DNA of 64,000 bases, from positions 6,068,312 to 6,132,311 of the forward strand of contig NZ_CP022753.1 in the NCBI RefSeq assembly GCF_002263495.1, read 5' to 3'. Shown one piece after another: positions 35,152-43,900 of the stretch (position 1 is the stretch's first letter; each line of letters begins with the position of its first letter). The DNA is from Nocardiopsis gilva YIM 90087 (GTDB lineage Bacteria > Actinomycetota > Actinomycetes > Streptosporangiales > Streptosporangiaceae). The notes beneath the pieces were generated by a model. That model was not told where the DNA came from and made no database searches. It saw only the letters and a program-made list of their open reading frames with translations. A program made the translations under genes and the position numbers.

Positions 35152-35892
35152 TCATCGCAGCTGACGCGCGTGTAGCACGACCGCCGCGCGGTTGCCAACA
35201 CGAACACGCTCCAGCGCGCGCACGCCGTCCGGCAGCGGGATCTTGCGGGCGCGGGCGGTGACGGCAAGGACGGCGTGGTCCGGGAGCACGGAGGCGAGCG
35301 AGTGGAGCAGTGCCGGGAGCGGGTCGGTTCCGGGGGCGGGGACATCTCCGGACCAGTGGGTGAGGTCGCCGTAGGGAACGTCGGTGACGACCAGGTCGAC
35401 CGGGTGTTCGGGCGGATCTGGAACGAAGGCGTCGCCTGGGCGCACGGTGTGTGGCAGATCGCCGCCGAGACCGGCGAGGCCGTCGGCCAGCCGCCGCGCG
35501 GCATCGGCCCGCTCCAGGAACGACGGTTTGCCGAACTCCGCCGCCCCCGCGCGCAGCTCCCGCTCGCGCGCGGCCAACCCGTCCACCGTCAGCAGGTCGA
35601 GGTTGCGGGCAGCGATACCGAGCGCGTCCGGGTCGACGTCCGTGGCGAGGATGTGCGCCAACCGGTCGCGGTGCAGCAACCCGAGGACGGTCGCCAGGTA
35701 GCCGCTGCCGCAGCAGGGGTCCCACAGCCGCAGGGGGTCGGAACCGAGATGGGACGCCGCCCGCTGGAAGAGCTCGTCGGCCAGCCGCACCGGGAACCCC
35801 GGATGCCCCGGAGCCGAGCGCAGCACGTGGCCGGTGGCCAGGTCGGATCGGTCAGCGCGCTCGGTGGCGTAGCGGTAGGTCATGTCGCCCAT
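35152..35892 (-). CDS. AviRa-like 23S rRNA methyltransferase
   Basis: 246 residues, near the length of AviRa. SAM-binding motif I is LWDPCCGSGYLATVLGLLHR, the acidic strand end is ATDVDPDA, and the catalytic-type motif is VVTDVPYGDLTHW (replacing NPPY). AviRa methylates 23S rRNA and gives resistance to the orthosomycin avilamycin; related housekeeping or silent copies occur in many actinomycetes. No orthosomycin biosynthesis genes are in the window. ATG 35883 is an alternative start. Confidence 0.8.
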   Translation of the reverse strand: MGDMTYRYATERADRSDLATGHVLRSAPGHPGFPVRLADELFQRAASHLGSDPLRLWDPCCGSGYLATVLGLLHRDRLAHILATDVDPDALGIAARNLDLLTVDGLAARERELRAGAAEFGKPSFLERADAARRLADGLAGLGGDLPHTVRPGDAFVPDPPEHPVDLVVTDVPYGDLTHWSGDVPAPGTDPLPALLHSLASVLPDHAVLAVTARARKIPLPDGVRALERVRVGNRAAVVLHARQLR

Positions 35893-35982
35893 GATCTCGC
35901 GTCGGAGCCAGTGGGCACCGGCTGCCTGTCCGGCTCGGACAAGGCAGGACAGGCGGCCGGACGCCCACCGCAGAGGCGTGCC

Positions 35983-36681
35983 TCAGTGCTCGTGGTCGTG
36001 CGTGTGACCGTCGTCGTGGTGGCCGTCCTCGGTCCCGCCCGAGTTCGCAGAGGAGTCCGATCCGGATGGACCGGTCGGGGAAGGCTCCTCCTGCCCGTTC
36101 TGCTCACCCGCTCCGTTCTCCTCGCCGGTGTCGCCCTCGCCGTGGTGATCGGCCTCGCCGTGCTCGGCCGGAGCCGGCCCGTGGGAGTGGTCCCCGGCCG
36201 CGCCGACCGCCGCAGCCGTCGAGAAGGCCACCGCCAGGGCCGCGACGGAGACGGCAGTGATCGTGCCACCGCCGGGTCCGGCGGTCCTCCGGAAGCCGAG
36301 TGCCCACAGCGCGCCGAGCACCACCAGGGCCTCGAAGACGGCGGTGGTGATGTCCGTCAATCCGGCGGATTCGGGGACCCCGGCATGGGGACCGACGGGA
36401 AGGCCGGCGAAACGACTGACAGCCCACACCGCGAGGAAACCGAGGTTGGCCATTGCTCCCAGAATCAGCACCGGTGCGGTGCCGCGCCAGATGGCGAGGA
36501 TGGCCCAGAGCACCTGGAACGCGCCCGCTGCCGCGAAGAGAGCGCCCGACAACCACCACTCCTCCCAGTGGACGGGCGCCATCACCAGATGGATCTGCGC
36601 GGCCCCCAGGGAAAAGGCCACGCTGAGGTAGCGGACAAAACCTCCACGATGCGCCGGAACGGCGCGACGACTCGTACTCAT
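35983..36681 (-). CDS. Membrane protein with His-rich C-terminal tail
   Basis: 232 residues with about five hydrophobic helices in residues 18-165 (AQIHLVMAPVHWEEWWLSGALF; VLWAILAIW; LGFLAVWAVSRFAGLPVG). The last ~65 residues are Gly/Glu/His-rich and end GHHDDGHTHDHEH, a likely metal-binding tail. The next gene upstream is also His-rich. I do not recognise the family. Confidence 0.75.
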   Translation of the reverse strand: MSTSRRAVPAHRGGFVRYLSVAFSLGAAQIHLVMAPVHWEEWWLSGALFAAAGAFQVLWAILAIWRGTAPVLILGAMANLGFLAVWAVSRFAGLPVGPHAGVPESAGLTDITTAVFEALVVLGALWALGFRRTAGPGGGTITAVSVAALAVAFSTAAAVGAAGDHSHGPAPAEHGEADHHGEGDTGEENGAGEQNGQEEPSPTGPSGSDSSANSGGTEDGHHDDGHTHDHEH

Positions 36682-36770
36682 GAATGCTCCCGAAAACGGT
36701 CGAATGCCAAAGGACCCGTGTTCGCACGGCGGTGGACGGGCCGGTCCACCCCTCGCGCGACCAGGGGCAT

Positions 36771-37196
36771 CTAGACCCTCAGCAGCGACAGTTCGGCGAG
36801 TAAGCGTCGGGAGTCGCGGGGGCGCGGGTGTCGGCCGGTGCGGCGCTCCAGTGGCGCGCGTACCGCGCGGGGAAGCGCGAACAGCAACCGGCGCAATCCC
36901 AGCGGATGCGCCCAGAACAGGGCGATGAACAGCCCGAATGTGGCCGCCGCGGTGCCCAGGCAGTCAACATGCGCATGCCCCTCTGTGCCCGTCCACGCCG
37001 CGGCGAGATGATCCTCGCCCTGCGTATGACCGTGGGTGGGCTCCTCTGCGGCGTGGTGGGCGGCAGAGCCGTGGTGTCCACCATGCGTCGCGGCGCCGCC
37101 GACGCCGTGCACCAGCATGGCCGCGAACAGCGCGCAGAACACCGCGCACACCCACACCACACCAGCGGACCGACCAGCGCGGCGACCGACAGGCAT
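36771..37196 (-). CDS. Small His-rich membrane protein (DUF6153-like)
   Basis: 141 residues from ATG 37196. A signal-anchor helix (about 12-32, VVWVCAVFCALFAAMLVHGV) is followed by a His-rich stretch (THGGHHGSAAHHAAEEPTHG), a second helix and a basic C-terminus. It resembles small actinobacterial DUF6153 proteins; weak assignment. It lies 89 bp upstream of the other His-rich membrane protein gene. Confidence 0.6.
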   Translation of the reverse strand: MPVGRRAGRSAGVVWVCAVFCALFAAMLVHGVGGAATHGGHHGSAAHHAAEEPTHGHTQGEDHLAAAWTGTEGHAHVDCLGTAAATFGLFIALFWAHPLGLRRLLFALPRAVRAPLERRTGRHPRPRDSRRLLAELSLLRV

Positions 37197-37542
37197 GTCG
37201 ACTCCTCGCGGATATCGGGGAAGGAGAGGCAGGAGCGGAGGCTGGGCGTCCTGGGGAATCGCCCGCATGACCAGCACGAACACTACCCAGCAGACCCAGG
37301 CATTGCTATCCCTTTCGTTGATTTTTACCTCATCGGAACCACGTGACATGGTGCGTCGGCCGCCCCTTCCGACTCGGTGAACACCCTCAGTCAGGCGGCT
37401 GCGGCGGCACAGCGGCGGATTGTGTCGACGCGCCAGGAGGCACGACGCCGGGGCGAGCGGATCACGATGTTCGGGCCGGTGGCCGGTGGTGTGAGACGTG
37501 CCCGCCAGGAGGCTTCACGCATGAAAAAAGCCTTGAGAATGG

Positions 37543-37815
37543 ATGGGTGGTCCAAGGGGACCGGGCAAGCGGACGAACAACAACCGCAGACCCAAGTACT
37601 ACAGCCGAAGACTGTGCCGCCTGTTCTACCTATCGGCGCAGTCGGCGCTGCTACGGCCGGGGGCCTCTCAGGAGTACTACCGGCGCAAGAGAGCTGAGGG
37701 GATGCTTCATCCTCAGGCGGTGTTGTGCCTGGCCAGGCAGCGGATCAACGTGCTCTGGGCAATGCTGAGAGACGGGCGCCCCTATTCGCAGGAACCGGTC
37801 CCCTCGACGGCTTGA
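37543..37815 (+). pseudogene. IS110-family transposase C-terminal remnant
   Basis: About 90 residues matching the Transposase_20 (IS116/IS110/IS902) C-terminus: NRRPKYYSRRLCRLFYLSAQ, then YYRRKRAEGMLHPQAVLCLA and RQRINVLWAMLRDGRPY. The N-terminal DEDD catalytic domain is absent. It lies 60 bp from a tRNA-Asp gene. Confidence 0.75.
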
Positions 37816-37831
37816 CACCGACATTGAGATA

Positions 37832-37853
37832 CCCGGGGCCAGTGGCTCCCGGG
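37832..37853. terminator. Hairpin between the IS110 remnant and tRNA-Asp
   Basis: CCCGGGGCC-agt-GGCTCCCGGG, a stem of about 9 bp with one bulge, 22 bp past the 3' end of tRNA-Asp. Confidence 0.5.
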
Positions 37854-37875
37854 CTTTGATCCGTGGTGATCTGTG

Positions 37876-37950
37876 CGGTCCTGACGGGATTTGAACCCGC
37901 GGCCTCCACCTTGACAGGGTGGCGAGCACTCCTAACTGCTCCACAGGACC
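37876..37950 (-). tRNA. tRNA-Asp (GTC), copy 1
   Basis: 75 nt, begins GGTCCTGTGGAGC. Anticodon arm CCACC-CTGTCAA-GGTGG gives GTC; T arm GCGGG-TTCAAAT-CCCGT; acceptor closes with CAGGACC and discriminator G. CCA is not encoded. Identical over its length to the copy at 55749-55823. Confidence 0.95.
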
Positions 37951-38173
37951 TTCAATGTCGCGCTTGCTCCGCTATCCGCAGCGGAGTGCGACATGACAAC
38001 TCTAGCGGTACTTCGGCAGTGCCCGAGCCATGCGGCCGCATTCGGTCCCCTCGAATCCCCGTGTGCGGCCCCATCATCACGCAGAACGGTCAAATGTCGC
38101 GCAGGGTAATATTCTCGGCGGCGCCGCGGCCCTCACTCCGGCGTCGTGATCCTCCCAAGGAGCTCGTCGCCAC

Positions 38174-38404
38174 GTGTTCACCGCCGCCGTAGATCCCCTG
38201 TCGGGGATGGTCCTAGCCTGCTCAGTCGCCACCGTCCTCCTGATGGTGCACGCCGCGTTCGGTCACCCCCGGAATCAGCGTCCACGACGCCCGCGGACAG
38301 CGGACCAGGCACTCTGCCTCAGCGCGCCGTCCATGCCATGGGCACACGACCGCACGCACGAGGCGCGGATCATCGATGTCTCCACTCCCAGCCGCGGACC
38401 GTGA
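38174..38404 (+). CDS. Possible small hypothetical protein
   Basis: 76 codons, GTG start with AAGGAG about 15 nt upstream. A hydrophobic segment near the N-terminus (MVLACSVATVLLMVHAAFG) precedes a basic tail. Ends 57 bp before the acyltransferase-like gene on the same strand. No family recognised. Confidence 0.35.
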   Translation: MFTAAVDPLSGMVLACSVATVLLMVHAAFGHPRNQRPRRPRTADQALCLSAPSMPWAHDRTHEARIIDVSTPSRGP

Positions 38405-38461
38405 CCCTGGCCACCTCCTCCCCCTCCCCCACCGTCCGACCGGGATCCCACAGGAGAACCA

Positions 38462-39745
38462 GTGGCACACGAGAGCCCTGCGCAACAGCGGCGCCCGCGC
38501 CTCGCCGGGGTCGACATCGCCCGCGGCATCGCTCTGATCGGCATGTTCATCGCCCACTTGGGCGTGCCCTTCTCCGCGTTCGCCGTTTCCGGCGACCCCT
38601 ACTCGATCGCCAGCGGGATCACGGAGTCCGCCACCTTCCCTGACCGCGTGGCCGCCCTCATCTGGGAGGGCGTCAGCGGCCGTTCGGCCGCTCTGTTCGC
38701 CATGCTCGCCGGGGTGTCACTGACGTTCATCGCGGGGCTGCGTGAGGTGGTCACCAGCGCCGAGGACCGGCGGCGGATCCGCGTCAAGATCGTCGTGCGC
38801 GCGATGGTGCTGATCGTGGTCGGGTACGGGCTGTCGGCCTTCGGCAGCGTGGCCGTGATCCTGCACTACTACGGGCTGTTCTTCCTGCTGGCGCTCCCGC
38901 TGCTGTGGCTGCGCGGGAGAGCCCTGGCCCTGATCGGTGGCCTGGTGATGCTCATCGGGCCGGTGATCGGTGTTCCGGCGAGTGCCGCTGCCGAGGAAGT
39001 CATCGGCGACGCGCCCGCCGTGCTCATCGGTGTGCCCCACGAGCCGTTCTTCTCCTACGTCCTGCCGGGCGGCTTGGGTGACGACCCCACGCTGTTCGAA
39101 CTGGCGCTTCCGTCGGACGGTTTGGTGGACCTGCTCGTCTCCGGGACCTATCCGGCGGTGGCGTACATGGCCTACGTCATCGTCGGAATGGTGGTCGGCC
39201 GCCTGGACCTGCGCGCGGCACAGACGCGTGCGCGGCTGGTCACGATCGGCCTGGTCGGCGCGGTCCTGGGATACGCGGTCTCCTGGGTGCTCGTGCGGCT
39301 GCTGCCCGCCGAGCCGCCGAAGGTGTTCGGGGTCGAGGCCGAGGAGCTGCTGCTCGCGGATCCGCACAGCGACACCACCTTCGAGCTGCTCGGCAATACC
39401 GGTACGGCCCTCGTGGTGCTGGGCCTGTGCTTGTTCGCGGCCGACCGCGCCCGGCACCTGCTGTACCCGCTGGCGTCGGTGGGGACGATGACGCTCACGC
39501 TCTACTCGGGGCACATCGCCGTGATGTGGCTGACCGAACCGCTGGGATCGGGCTACGGAGGGATCAGCGACGTGCTCACGCACGACGCGGAGATCTACGT
39601 GATCGCCGCGCTTCTCCTCTCTTCTCTGTGGCGGTACAGGTTCGGCAGCGGGCCGTTGGAACGCATGCTCACCAGGGCCGCCAACGGGATCTCGGACCGC
39701 GTGGTGCCACGCCCGCGCGCCCCTACGGAGTCGGTCGGCGTATGA
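38462..39745 (+). CDS. DUF418/HGSNAT-like multi-helix membrane protein
   Basis: 427 residues, GTG start with CAGGAG upstream. About ten membrane helices. The opening RLAGVDIARGIALIGMFIAHL is the hallmark of the DUF1624/heparan-alpha-glucosaminide acetyltransferase group, and the C-terminal GTMTLTLYSGHIAVMW...LERMLTRAANG resembles DUF418. Members are thought to transfer acyl groups across membranes; the substrate here is unknown. Confidence 0.85.
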   Translation: MAHESPAQQRRPRLAGVDIARGIALIGMFIAHLGVPFSAFAVSGDPYSIASGITESATFPDRVAALIWEGVSGRSAALFAMLAGVSLTFIAGLREVVTSAEDRRRIRVKIVVRAMVLIVVGYGLSAFGSVAVILHYYGLFFLLALPLLWLRGRALALIGGLVMLIGPVIGVPASAAAEEVIGDAPAVLIGVPHEPFFSYVLPGGLGDDPTLFELALPSDGLVDLLVSGTYPAVAYMAYVIVGMVVGRLDLRAAQTRARLVTIGLVGAVLGYAVSWVLVRLLPAEPPKVFGVEAEELLLADPHSDTTFELLGNTGTALVVLGLCLFAADRARHLLYPLASVGTMTLTLYSGHIAVMWLTEPLGSGYGGISDVLTHDAEIYVIAALLLSSLWRYRFGSGPLERMLTRAANGISDRVVPRPRAPTESVGV

Positions 39746-39762
39746 GGCGCGCGGGCGCTGGA

Positions 39763-40050
39763 TCACACCATCGGCGGCGTGTCCTCCCAATAGGCGCCGT
39801 CGCCGACCTGCTCTAGCCGCCCAGCTGCCCATGAGGTGGACAGCAGCGAGATACGGCGCCCGACCCGCGCGGGCGGGTTCTCCAGCTCACGCACGAACTT
39901 TTCGACGTCCTCGTGCATGACGGTGGGCGCGCGGTCAGTGTCGGGGTCGGTGGCGACGGCGATCCACAGGTGCGGGGTGCGTCGTATGGTCCAGCGGTCG
40001 GCGTACCAGTTCCGCAGAAGCCTCAGCATCGGGTCGTCGTCAGGCCTCAT
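39763..40050 (-). CDS. Hypothetical protein of the GntR three-gene cluster
   Basis: 95 residues from ATG 40050, which overlaps the upstream stop codon (GTG 40065 is an alternative). Soluble; contains LLRNWYADRWTIRRTPHLWIAV and DVEKFVRELENPPARVGRRI. It converges on the DUF418-like gene. No family recognised; gene order suggests co-transcription with the 50-residue protein upstream. Confidence 0.6.
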   Translation of the reverse strand: MRPDDDPMLRLLRNWYADRWTIRRTPHLWIAVATDPDTDRAPTVMHEDVEKFVRELENPPARVGRRISLLSTSWAAGRLEQVGDGAYWEDTPPMV

Positions 40051-40192
40051 CGGGTCGCCCCGCACCGGATGAAGCGGCCAGTCCGGCGAACTGCTGGAAT
40101 CTGTCGTCCTCGATGGCGCGGTCGTGTTCCACGGCTAGGAGATAGGGACGCACGCGGTTCGCGGACCGCAGGCGGGCACGGTTAGTCTTCAT
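40040..40192 (-). CDS. Small hypothetical protein divergent from a GntR regulator
   Basis: 50 residues (MKTNRARLRSANRVRPYLLA...FAGLAASSGAG). ATG 40192 has GGAG about 12 nt upstream. It ends 8 bp inside the next gene, so the two are probably translated together. Shares a 160-bp promoter region with the GntR gene. Confidence 0.55.
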   Translation of the reverse strand: MKTNRARLRSANRVRPYLLAVEHDRAIEDDRFQQFAGLAASSGAGRPDEA

Positions 40193-40279
40193 CTGTCATC
40201 AGCTCCGCTGTAGCTGGTGGCCTCGCCCCGGGACAGTGGCTGCTGTCGCCGGGGTCTACTTGTGCTCAGTTACTGTACC

Positions 40280-40307
40280 TTGACCATTACATGCCATGCT
40301 ATAGCCT
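40280..40307 (+). promoter_or_regulatory. Promoter of the GntR gene
   Basis: TTGACC (40280-40285), 16-bp spacer, TAGCCT (40302-40307), 46 bp before the GntR ATG. The spacer is unusually AT-rich for this genome. Confidence 0.45.
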
Positions 40308-40352
40308 GATACAAAAGAGCCCTGCAGGATAGGGCCTTCTAGCGTTCTAGTC

Positions 40353-40649
40353 ATGGTGGATGCGCGTATCCCGGATGGCTACGGCCCGGATGACGAACTG
40401 GACTACGAGGGCCCGGAGCCGATATGGCTGCAGCTGGCCGCTGTCCTGGTCGCCCGCATTGAACAGGGCGTTTACCTGCCTCGTCGTCCCATCCCTGGCG
40501 TCGACCGATTGGTCCAAGAGTTCGGTATCGCTCGCGGCACCGTGCGCAAGACGGTGGCGTTCCTCGAAGAGCGCGGGTATGTCCGCGCAGTGAGCGGCAA
40601 AGGCACCTTCGTCACTGAGCGCCCCGGCTCAGGATCCGACGCCGAATAG
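40353..40649 (+). CDS. Small GntR-family regulator (DNA-binding domain only)
   Basis: 98 residues. The GntR winged helix occupies nearly the whole protein: PIWLQLAAVLVARIEQGVYL, then RLVQEFGIARGTVRKTVAFLEERGYV and GKGTFVTER. There is no effector-binding domain. Such short GntR proteins are typical of plasmid-related and accessory loci in actinomycetes. It ends 4 bp before the convergent ABC-F gene. Confidence 0.88.
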   Translation: MVDARIPDGYGPDDELDYEGPEPIWLQLAAVLVARIEQGVYLPRRPIPGVDRLVQEFGIARGTVRKTVAFLEERGYVRAVSGKGTFVTERPGSGSDAE

Positions 40650-40653
40650 TCGA

Positions 40654-42324
40654 CTATGTGCGTCCCCGACGCACTCGCCCCTCGTCCCACACGGGTGCGT
40701 CCGAAGGGTAGACCTCGCCATCGGCCCCGAAGACCAGGAACCGGTCGAAGGAACGCGCGAACCACCGGTCGTGCGTGACGGCGAGCACCGTGCCCTCGAA
40801 CGCCTCCAAGGCCGCCTCCAGCGCTTCGGCCGACTCCACGTCCAAGTTGTCCGTGGGCTCGTCGAGCAGGAGCATGGTCGCGCCGGACAGCTCCAGGAGC
40901 AGGATCTGGAACCGGGCCTGCTGCCCGCCGGACAGGGCGTCGAAGCGGGTCTCGCGCTGGTGCACCAGTTCGTAGCGGTGCAGTGCGGGTGCCGAACGAT
41001 CCAGCGGGAGCGAGTACTCGTCCTCCAGGATCGCGGTGAGCGCGCGGCCGTTCCACTCCGGATGGTGGTGGGTCTGCGCGAAGTGGCCGGGCACGACGCG
41101 CGCTCCGAGGCGGGCCTCGCCGGTGTGCGGGACGGTCGAGGGGTCGGCGAGCAGGCGCAGGAAGTGCGACTTCCCCGACCCGTTCGAACCGAGCACGCCG
41201 ACGCGCTCGCCGTAGAACACCTCCGCGGAGAAGGGGTGCATCAGCCCCGTGAGCTCAAGGTCAGTGCAGGTCAGCGCGCGGACGCCGGTGCGGCCGCCGC
41301 GCAGCCGCATCTTGATGTCCTGCGGACGCGGGGGTTCAGGTGGCGGCCCGGCCTCCTCGAACTTGCGCAGCCGGGTCTGCGCGGCGCGGTAGCGGCTGGA
41401 CATGTCGTCGTTGTACGCGGCCTTCTGGCGTAGCGCCTGCACCAGCTCACGGAGCTGGGCATGCCGCTCGTCCCAGCGGCGGCGCATCTCGGCGAATCGC
41501 GCGTGGCGGTCGGCGCGGGCGTCGTGGTACCCGGTGAACCCGCCGCCGTGCACCCACGCCGAGTTTCCGGCGGCCGAGCCACCCTCCAGGGTGATGACGT
41601 GGGTGGCGGTGCGGTCCAGCAGCTCTCGGTCGTGGCTGATGAACAGCACGGTCTTCGGGGTCGTGCGGAGCTGTTCCTCGAGCCAGTTCTTGGCCGGAAC
41701 ATCGAGATAGTTGTCGGGCTCGTCCAGGAGCAGGACATCATCGGGGCCCTGAAGCAGCGCTTCCAGGACGAGCCGCTTCTGCTCGCCGCCGGAGAGGGTG
41801 CCCAGTTCGCGGTACTGGGCGCGGGCGAAGGGGATGCCCAATGCGCTGACGGTGCAGACGTCCCACAGCACCTCGGCGTCGTATCCCCCGGAGTCGGCCC
41901 AGTCCGCCAGCGCCTGCGCGTAGCGGAGCTGGGTCTGCTCGTCGTCGCGCTCCATCATGGCCAGCTCGGCGACGTCGAGTGCGCGCGCCGCCGCACGTAC
42001 AGGCGGGGGCGCAACAGAGACGAGCAGGTCACGCACCGAAGAGTCGGCGGTCAGGGGCGTGGTGACGCCGTCCGCCCCTGCTTCGGCGTTGGCGTGCGAG
42101 CCGATGAACTGCCGCATCACCCCGAGCCGCCCACTGCGGGTGATCGCCCCGCTGGACGGGGCCGTGTCCCCGGAGACGATGTGCATGAGCGTGGTCTTTC
42201 CGCTGCCGTTCGCTCCGACGAGAACCGCTTTCATCCCCTCCCCGACACGGAAGGAGGCGTCGTCGAGCAGCGTCCGACCATCGGGAAGCACGAACCCGAC
42301 TCCGGCAACGTCGATGTGACCCAT
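40654..42324 (-). CDS. ABC-F family ATPase
   Basis: 556 residues, two ABC domains and no membrane helices. Domain 1: Walker A GANGSGKTT (about 37-45), signature LSGGEQKRL, Walker B LLLDEPDNYLDVP. A P-site-tip-like linker of about 80 charged residues follows (KAAYNDDMSSRYRAAQTRLR). Domain 2: GSNGSGKSH, LSGGQQARF, LLLDEPTDNLDVES. ABC-F proteins act on ribosomes, either as translation factors or in antibiotic protection; this one cannot be placed further by reading alone. Confidence 0.93.
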   Translation of the reverse strand: MGHIDVAGVGFVLPDGRTLLDDASFRVGEGMKAVLVGANGSGKTTLMHIVSGDTAPSSGAITRSGRLGVMRQFIGSHANAEAGADGVTTPLTADSSVRDLLVSVAPPPVRAAARALDVAELAMMERDDEQTQLRYAQALADWADSGGYDAEVLWDVCTVSALGIPFARAQYRELGTLSGGEQKRLVLEALLQGPDDVLLLDEPDNYLDVPAKNWLEEQLRTTPKTVLFISHDRELLDRTATHVITLEGGSAAGNSAWVHGGGFTGYHDARADRHARFAEMRRRWDERHAQLRELVQALRQKAAYNDDMSSRYRAAQTRLRKFEEAGPPPEPPRPQDIKMRLRGGRTGVRALTCTDLELTGLMHPFSAEVFYGERVGVLGSNGSGKSHFLRLLADPSTVPHTGEARLGARVVPGHFAQTHHHPEWNGRALTAILEDEYSLPLDRSAPALHRYELVHQRETRFDALSGGQQARFQILLLELSGATMLLLDEPTDNLDVESAEALEAALEAFEGTVLAVTHDRWFARSFDRFLVFGADGEVYPSDAPVWDEGRVRRGRT

Positions 42325-42520
42325 GGGGCGTCACTATGCCGCCCGCTGCGGGCGCGGGTCGACCGATTTTTCGGCCGACGCCGTGACCTCCGGATCAGCA
42401 CGTCATCACATCTCGGAGCTAGCGAACGCGAAGTTCGTGAACCCCGGCAGCTGTCACATTCCTTGGCCCAGAAAGGGCGCGGCATCCGTTCTGTCGCGGG
42501 CGATCTGTAGGTTCCTCGAT

Positions 42521-42916
42521 ATGAGTGCAGGACTGATGGCTTACAGCGTCGATCTCGCCCGGATCTCCCACGCCGAGGCGGCCCCCTACCGAAGCCAGTG
42601 CGAACGCTACGGGGAGTTCCTCCCCAACGCCCCCTTCTACCCGGTGAGGTTCTGGTGGTTCGCCGAGGTGGACAGGGCGCTGGCGGACTTGGGCGTGAAG
42701 GCGGTGCGCTTGGACGACCTGTGGATGGGCGCGGAAGACGGCGCGCAATGGAGCACGGAAGAGGTGCGCCGAGCCGCGGTGCAGGCGCGCGCCGTGACCA
42801 CCGAACAGGTGCAGGCTCTGGAGGACTACTCCATCTGTGAGTCGGTGCAGACAGTCCTGGGGTGGATTAGAGGGGCGGCCGAGCAGGGCCACGGAATCGT
42901 CGGCTTCTACCACTGA
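42521..42916 (+). CDS. Hypothetical protein
   Basis: 131 residues from ATG 42521; a TAGGTT box ends 7 nt upstream, so the mRNA may be leaderless. Aromatic-rich N-terminal half (FLPNAPFYPVRFWWFAEVDRA), acidic middle (LDDLWMGAEDGAQWS), helical C-terminus. Typical codon use. No family recognised. Confidence 0.6.
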   Translation: MSAGLMAYSVDLARISHAEAAPYRSQCERYGEFLPNAPFYPVRFWWFAEVDRALADLGVKAVRLDDLWMGAEDGAQWSTEEVRRAAVQARAVTTEQVQALEDYSICESVQTVLGWIRGAAEQGHGIVGFYH

Positions 42917-43017
42917 CCGCTGCCAGGCCGGACAGCCCACGGACGTCATCCGGCAGCAGAGACCTCGAGGCGATGGCGGGAGGAAGCCGCGAGGAACAGG
43001 ACGCCCCGCAGCGGGGA

Positions 43018-43329
43018 CTACTCCTGCGCTTGGTCGACTATGGCGTGCAAGGCCGCCACATGTCCCCGGTAAGCGGTGCGGCCAGCGGCGGTGAGCTTGA
43101 GCCACACCCTCTGCCGGGTGTCACGGACGGCCTTGTGCTGCTCCACGTACCCCGCGTCCATCAGAACGCTCACGTGCTTGCTGAGCACCGAGGCACTCAC
43201 TCCGAGCTGTTCCTGGACGAGGCTGAACTCGATCTGGGTCACCGCGTCCAGCAGCGCGCAGATCCGCAGGCGCTGCGGCGCGTGGATGACGGCGTCGAAG
43301 CCGTCGATCGCGGTAGTCGAACGCGTCAT
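43018..43329 (-). CDS. Winged-helix transcriptional regulator (paralogue of the one at 18194)
   Basis: 103 residues from ATG 43329. Single winged helix: VIHAPQRLRICALLDAV, recognition segment LGVSASVLSKHVSVLMDAGY, wing KAVRDTRQRVWLKLTAAGR. It aligns along its length with the regulator at 18194-18523. The start overlaps the stop of the upstream membrane-protein gene (ATGA). Confidence 0.85.
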   Translation of the reverse strand: MTRSTTAIDGFDAVIHAPQRLRICALLDAVTQIEFSLVQEQLGVSASVLSKHVSVLMDAGYVEQHKAVRDTRQRVWLKLTAAGRTAYRGHVAALHAIVDQAQE

Positions 43330-43805
43330 GAGGCGGTGCCGCCCCGGAACCGGTGGTGGATGCCGAAGACAATGATGCCCACGCCCACCGCCACGGTGAG
43401 CGCGTTCGTCGCCCACGACAGGTCGAGGACGCCTTCCAGCACGATATAGGCCACCAGCACCGGCAGCATGATGACGGCAAGCGGCAGCATCTGCCGGGGT
43501 GTCAGCCACGCCAGCACCCGCATCCGCTTGACCACCAGATGCACGATCCCAGCGAGCCCTGCGGCCCAGACAGCGAGCCCACCCAGGAAGATGGCCGGCC
43601 CGAGGGGCAGGTCCGGCACCAACGACATCAGCGGTCCGACCGGTGCGATCCACGCACCCACGGCCAGGAAGTACCACAGTGGAGTGCGGATATCGCTAAT
43701 CGAGGCGCGGGCCTGCTCGACGTCTCCCAGGGCCGCCTCGGCTTCCGCAGGGGTCGGCGGGGGCTGCGCGGTGTTCGAGCTCTCGCGTGTTTCCATGATG
43801 GAAAG
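43326..43805 (-). CDS. Four-helix membrane protein coupled to a winged-helix regulator
   Basis: About 159 residues from ATG 43805 (ATG 43796 also possible). N-terminal soluble part (TPAEAEAALGDVEQARASI), then four hydrophobic helices at about 42-58, 66-88, 102-120 and 128-145. A TTGACA hexamer lies 14 bp upstream of the start. Same gene order and overlap as 18520-18942. Confidence 0.75.
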   Translation of the reverse strand, partial: LSIMETRESSNTAQPPPTPAEAEAALGDVEQARASISDIRTPLWYFLAVGAWIAPVGPLMSLVPDLPLGPAIFLGGLAVWAAGLAGIVHLVVKRMRVLAWLTPRQMLPLAVIMLPVLVAYIVLEGVLDLSWATNALTVAVGVGIIVFGIHHRFRGGTAS

Positions 43806-43900
43806 CATCCCCGTGGATTTCCAACTTGTCAACTCACGACTTTCCGCGGCGGCAACAGAGGCGTCGAGGGCGCCGCCCCTCCCTGGACACCACGGAATCC

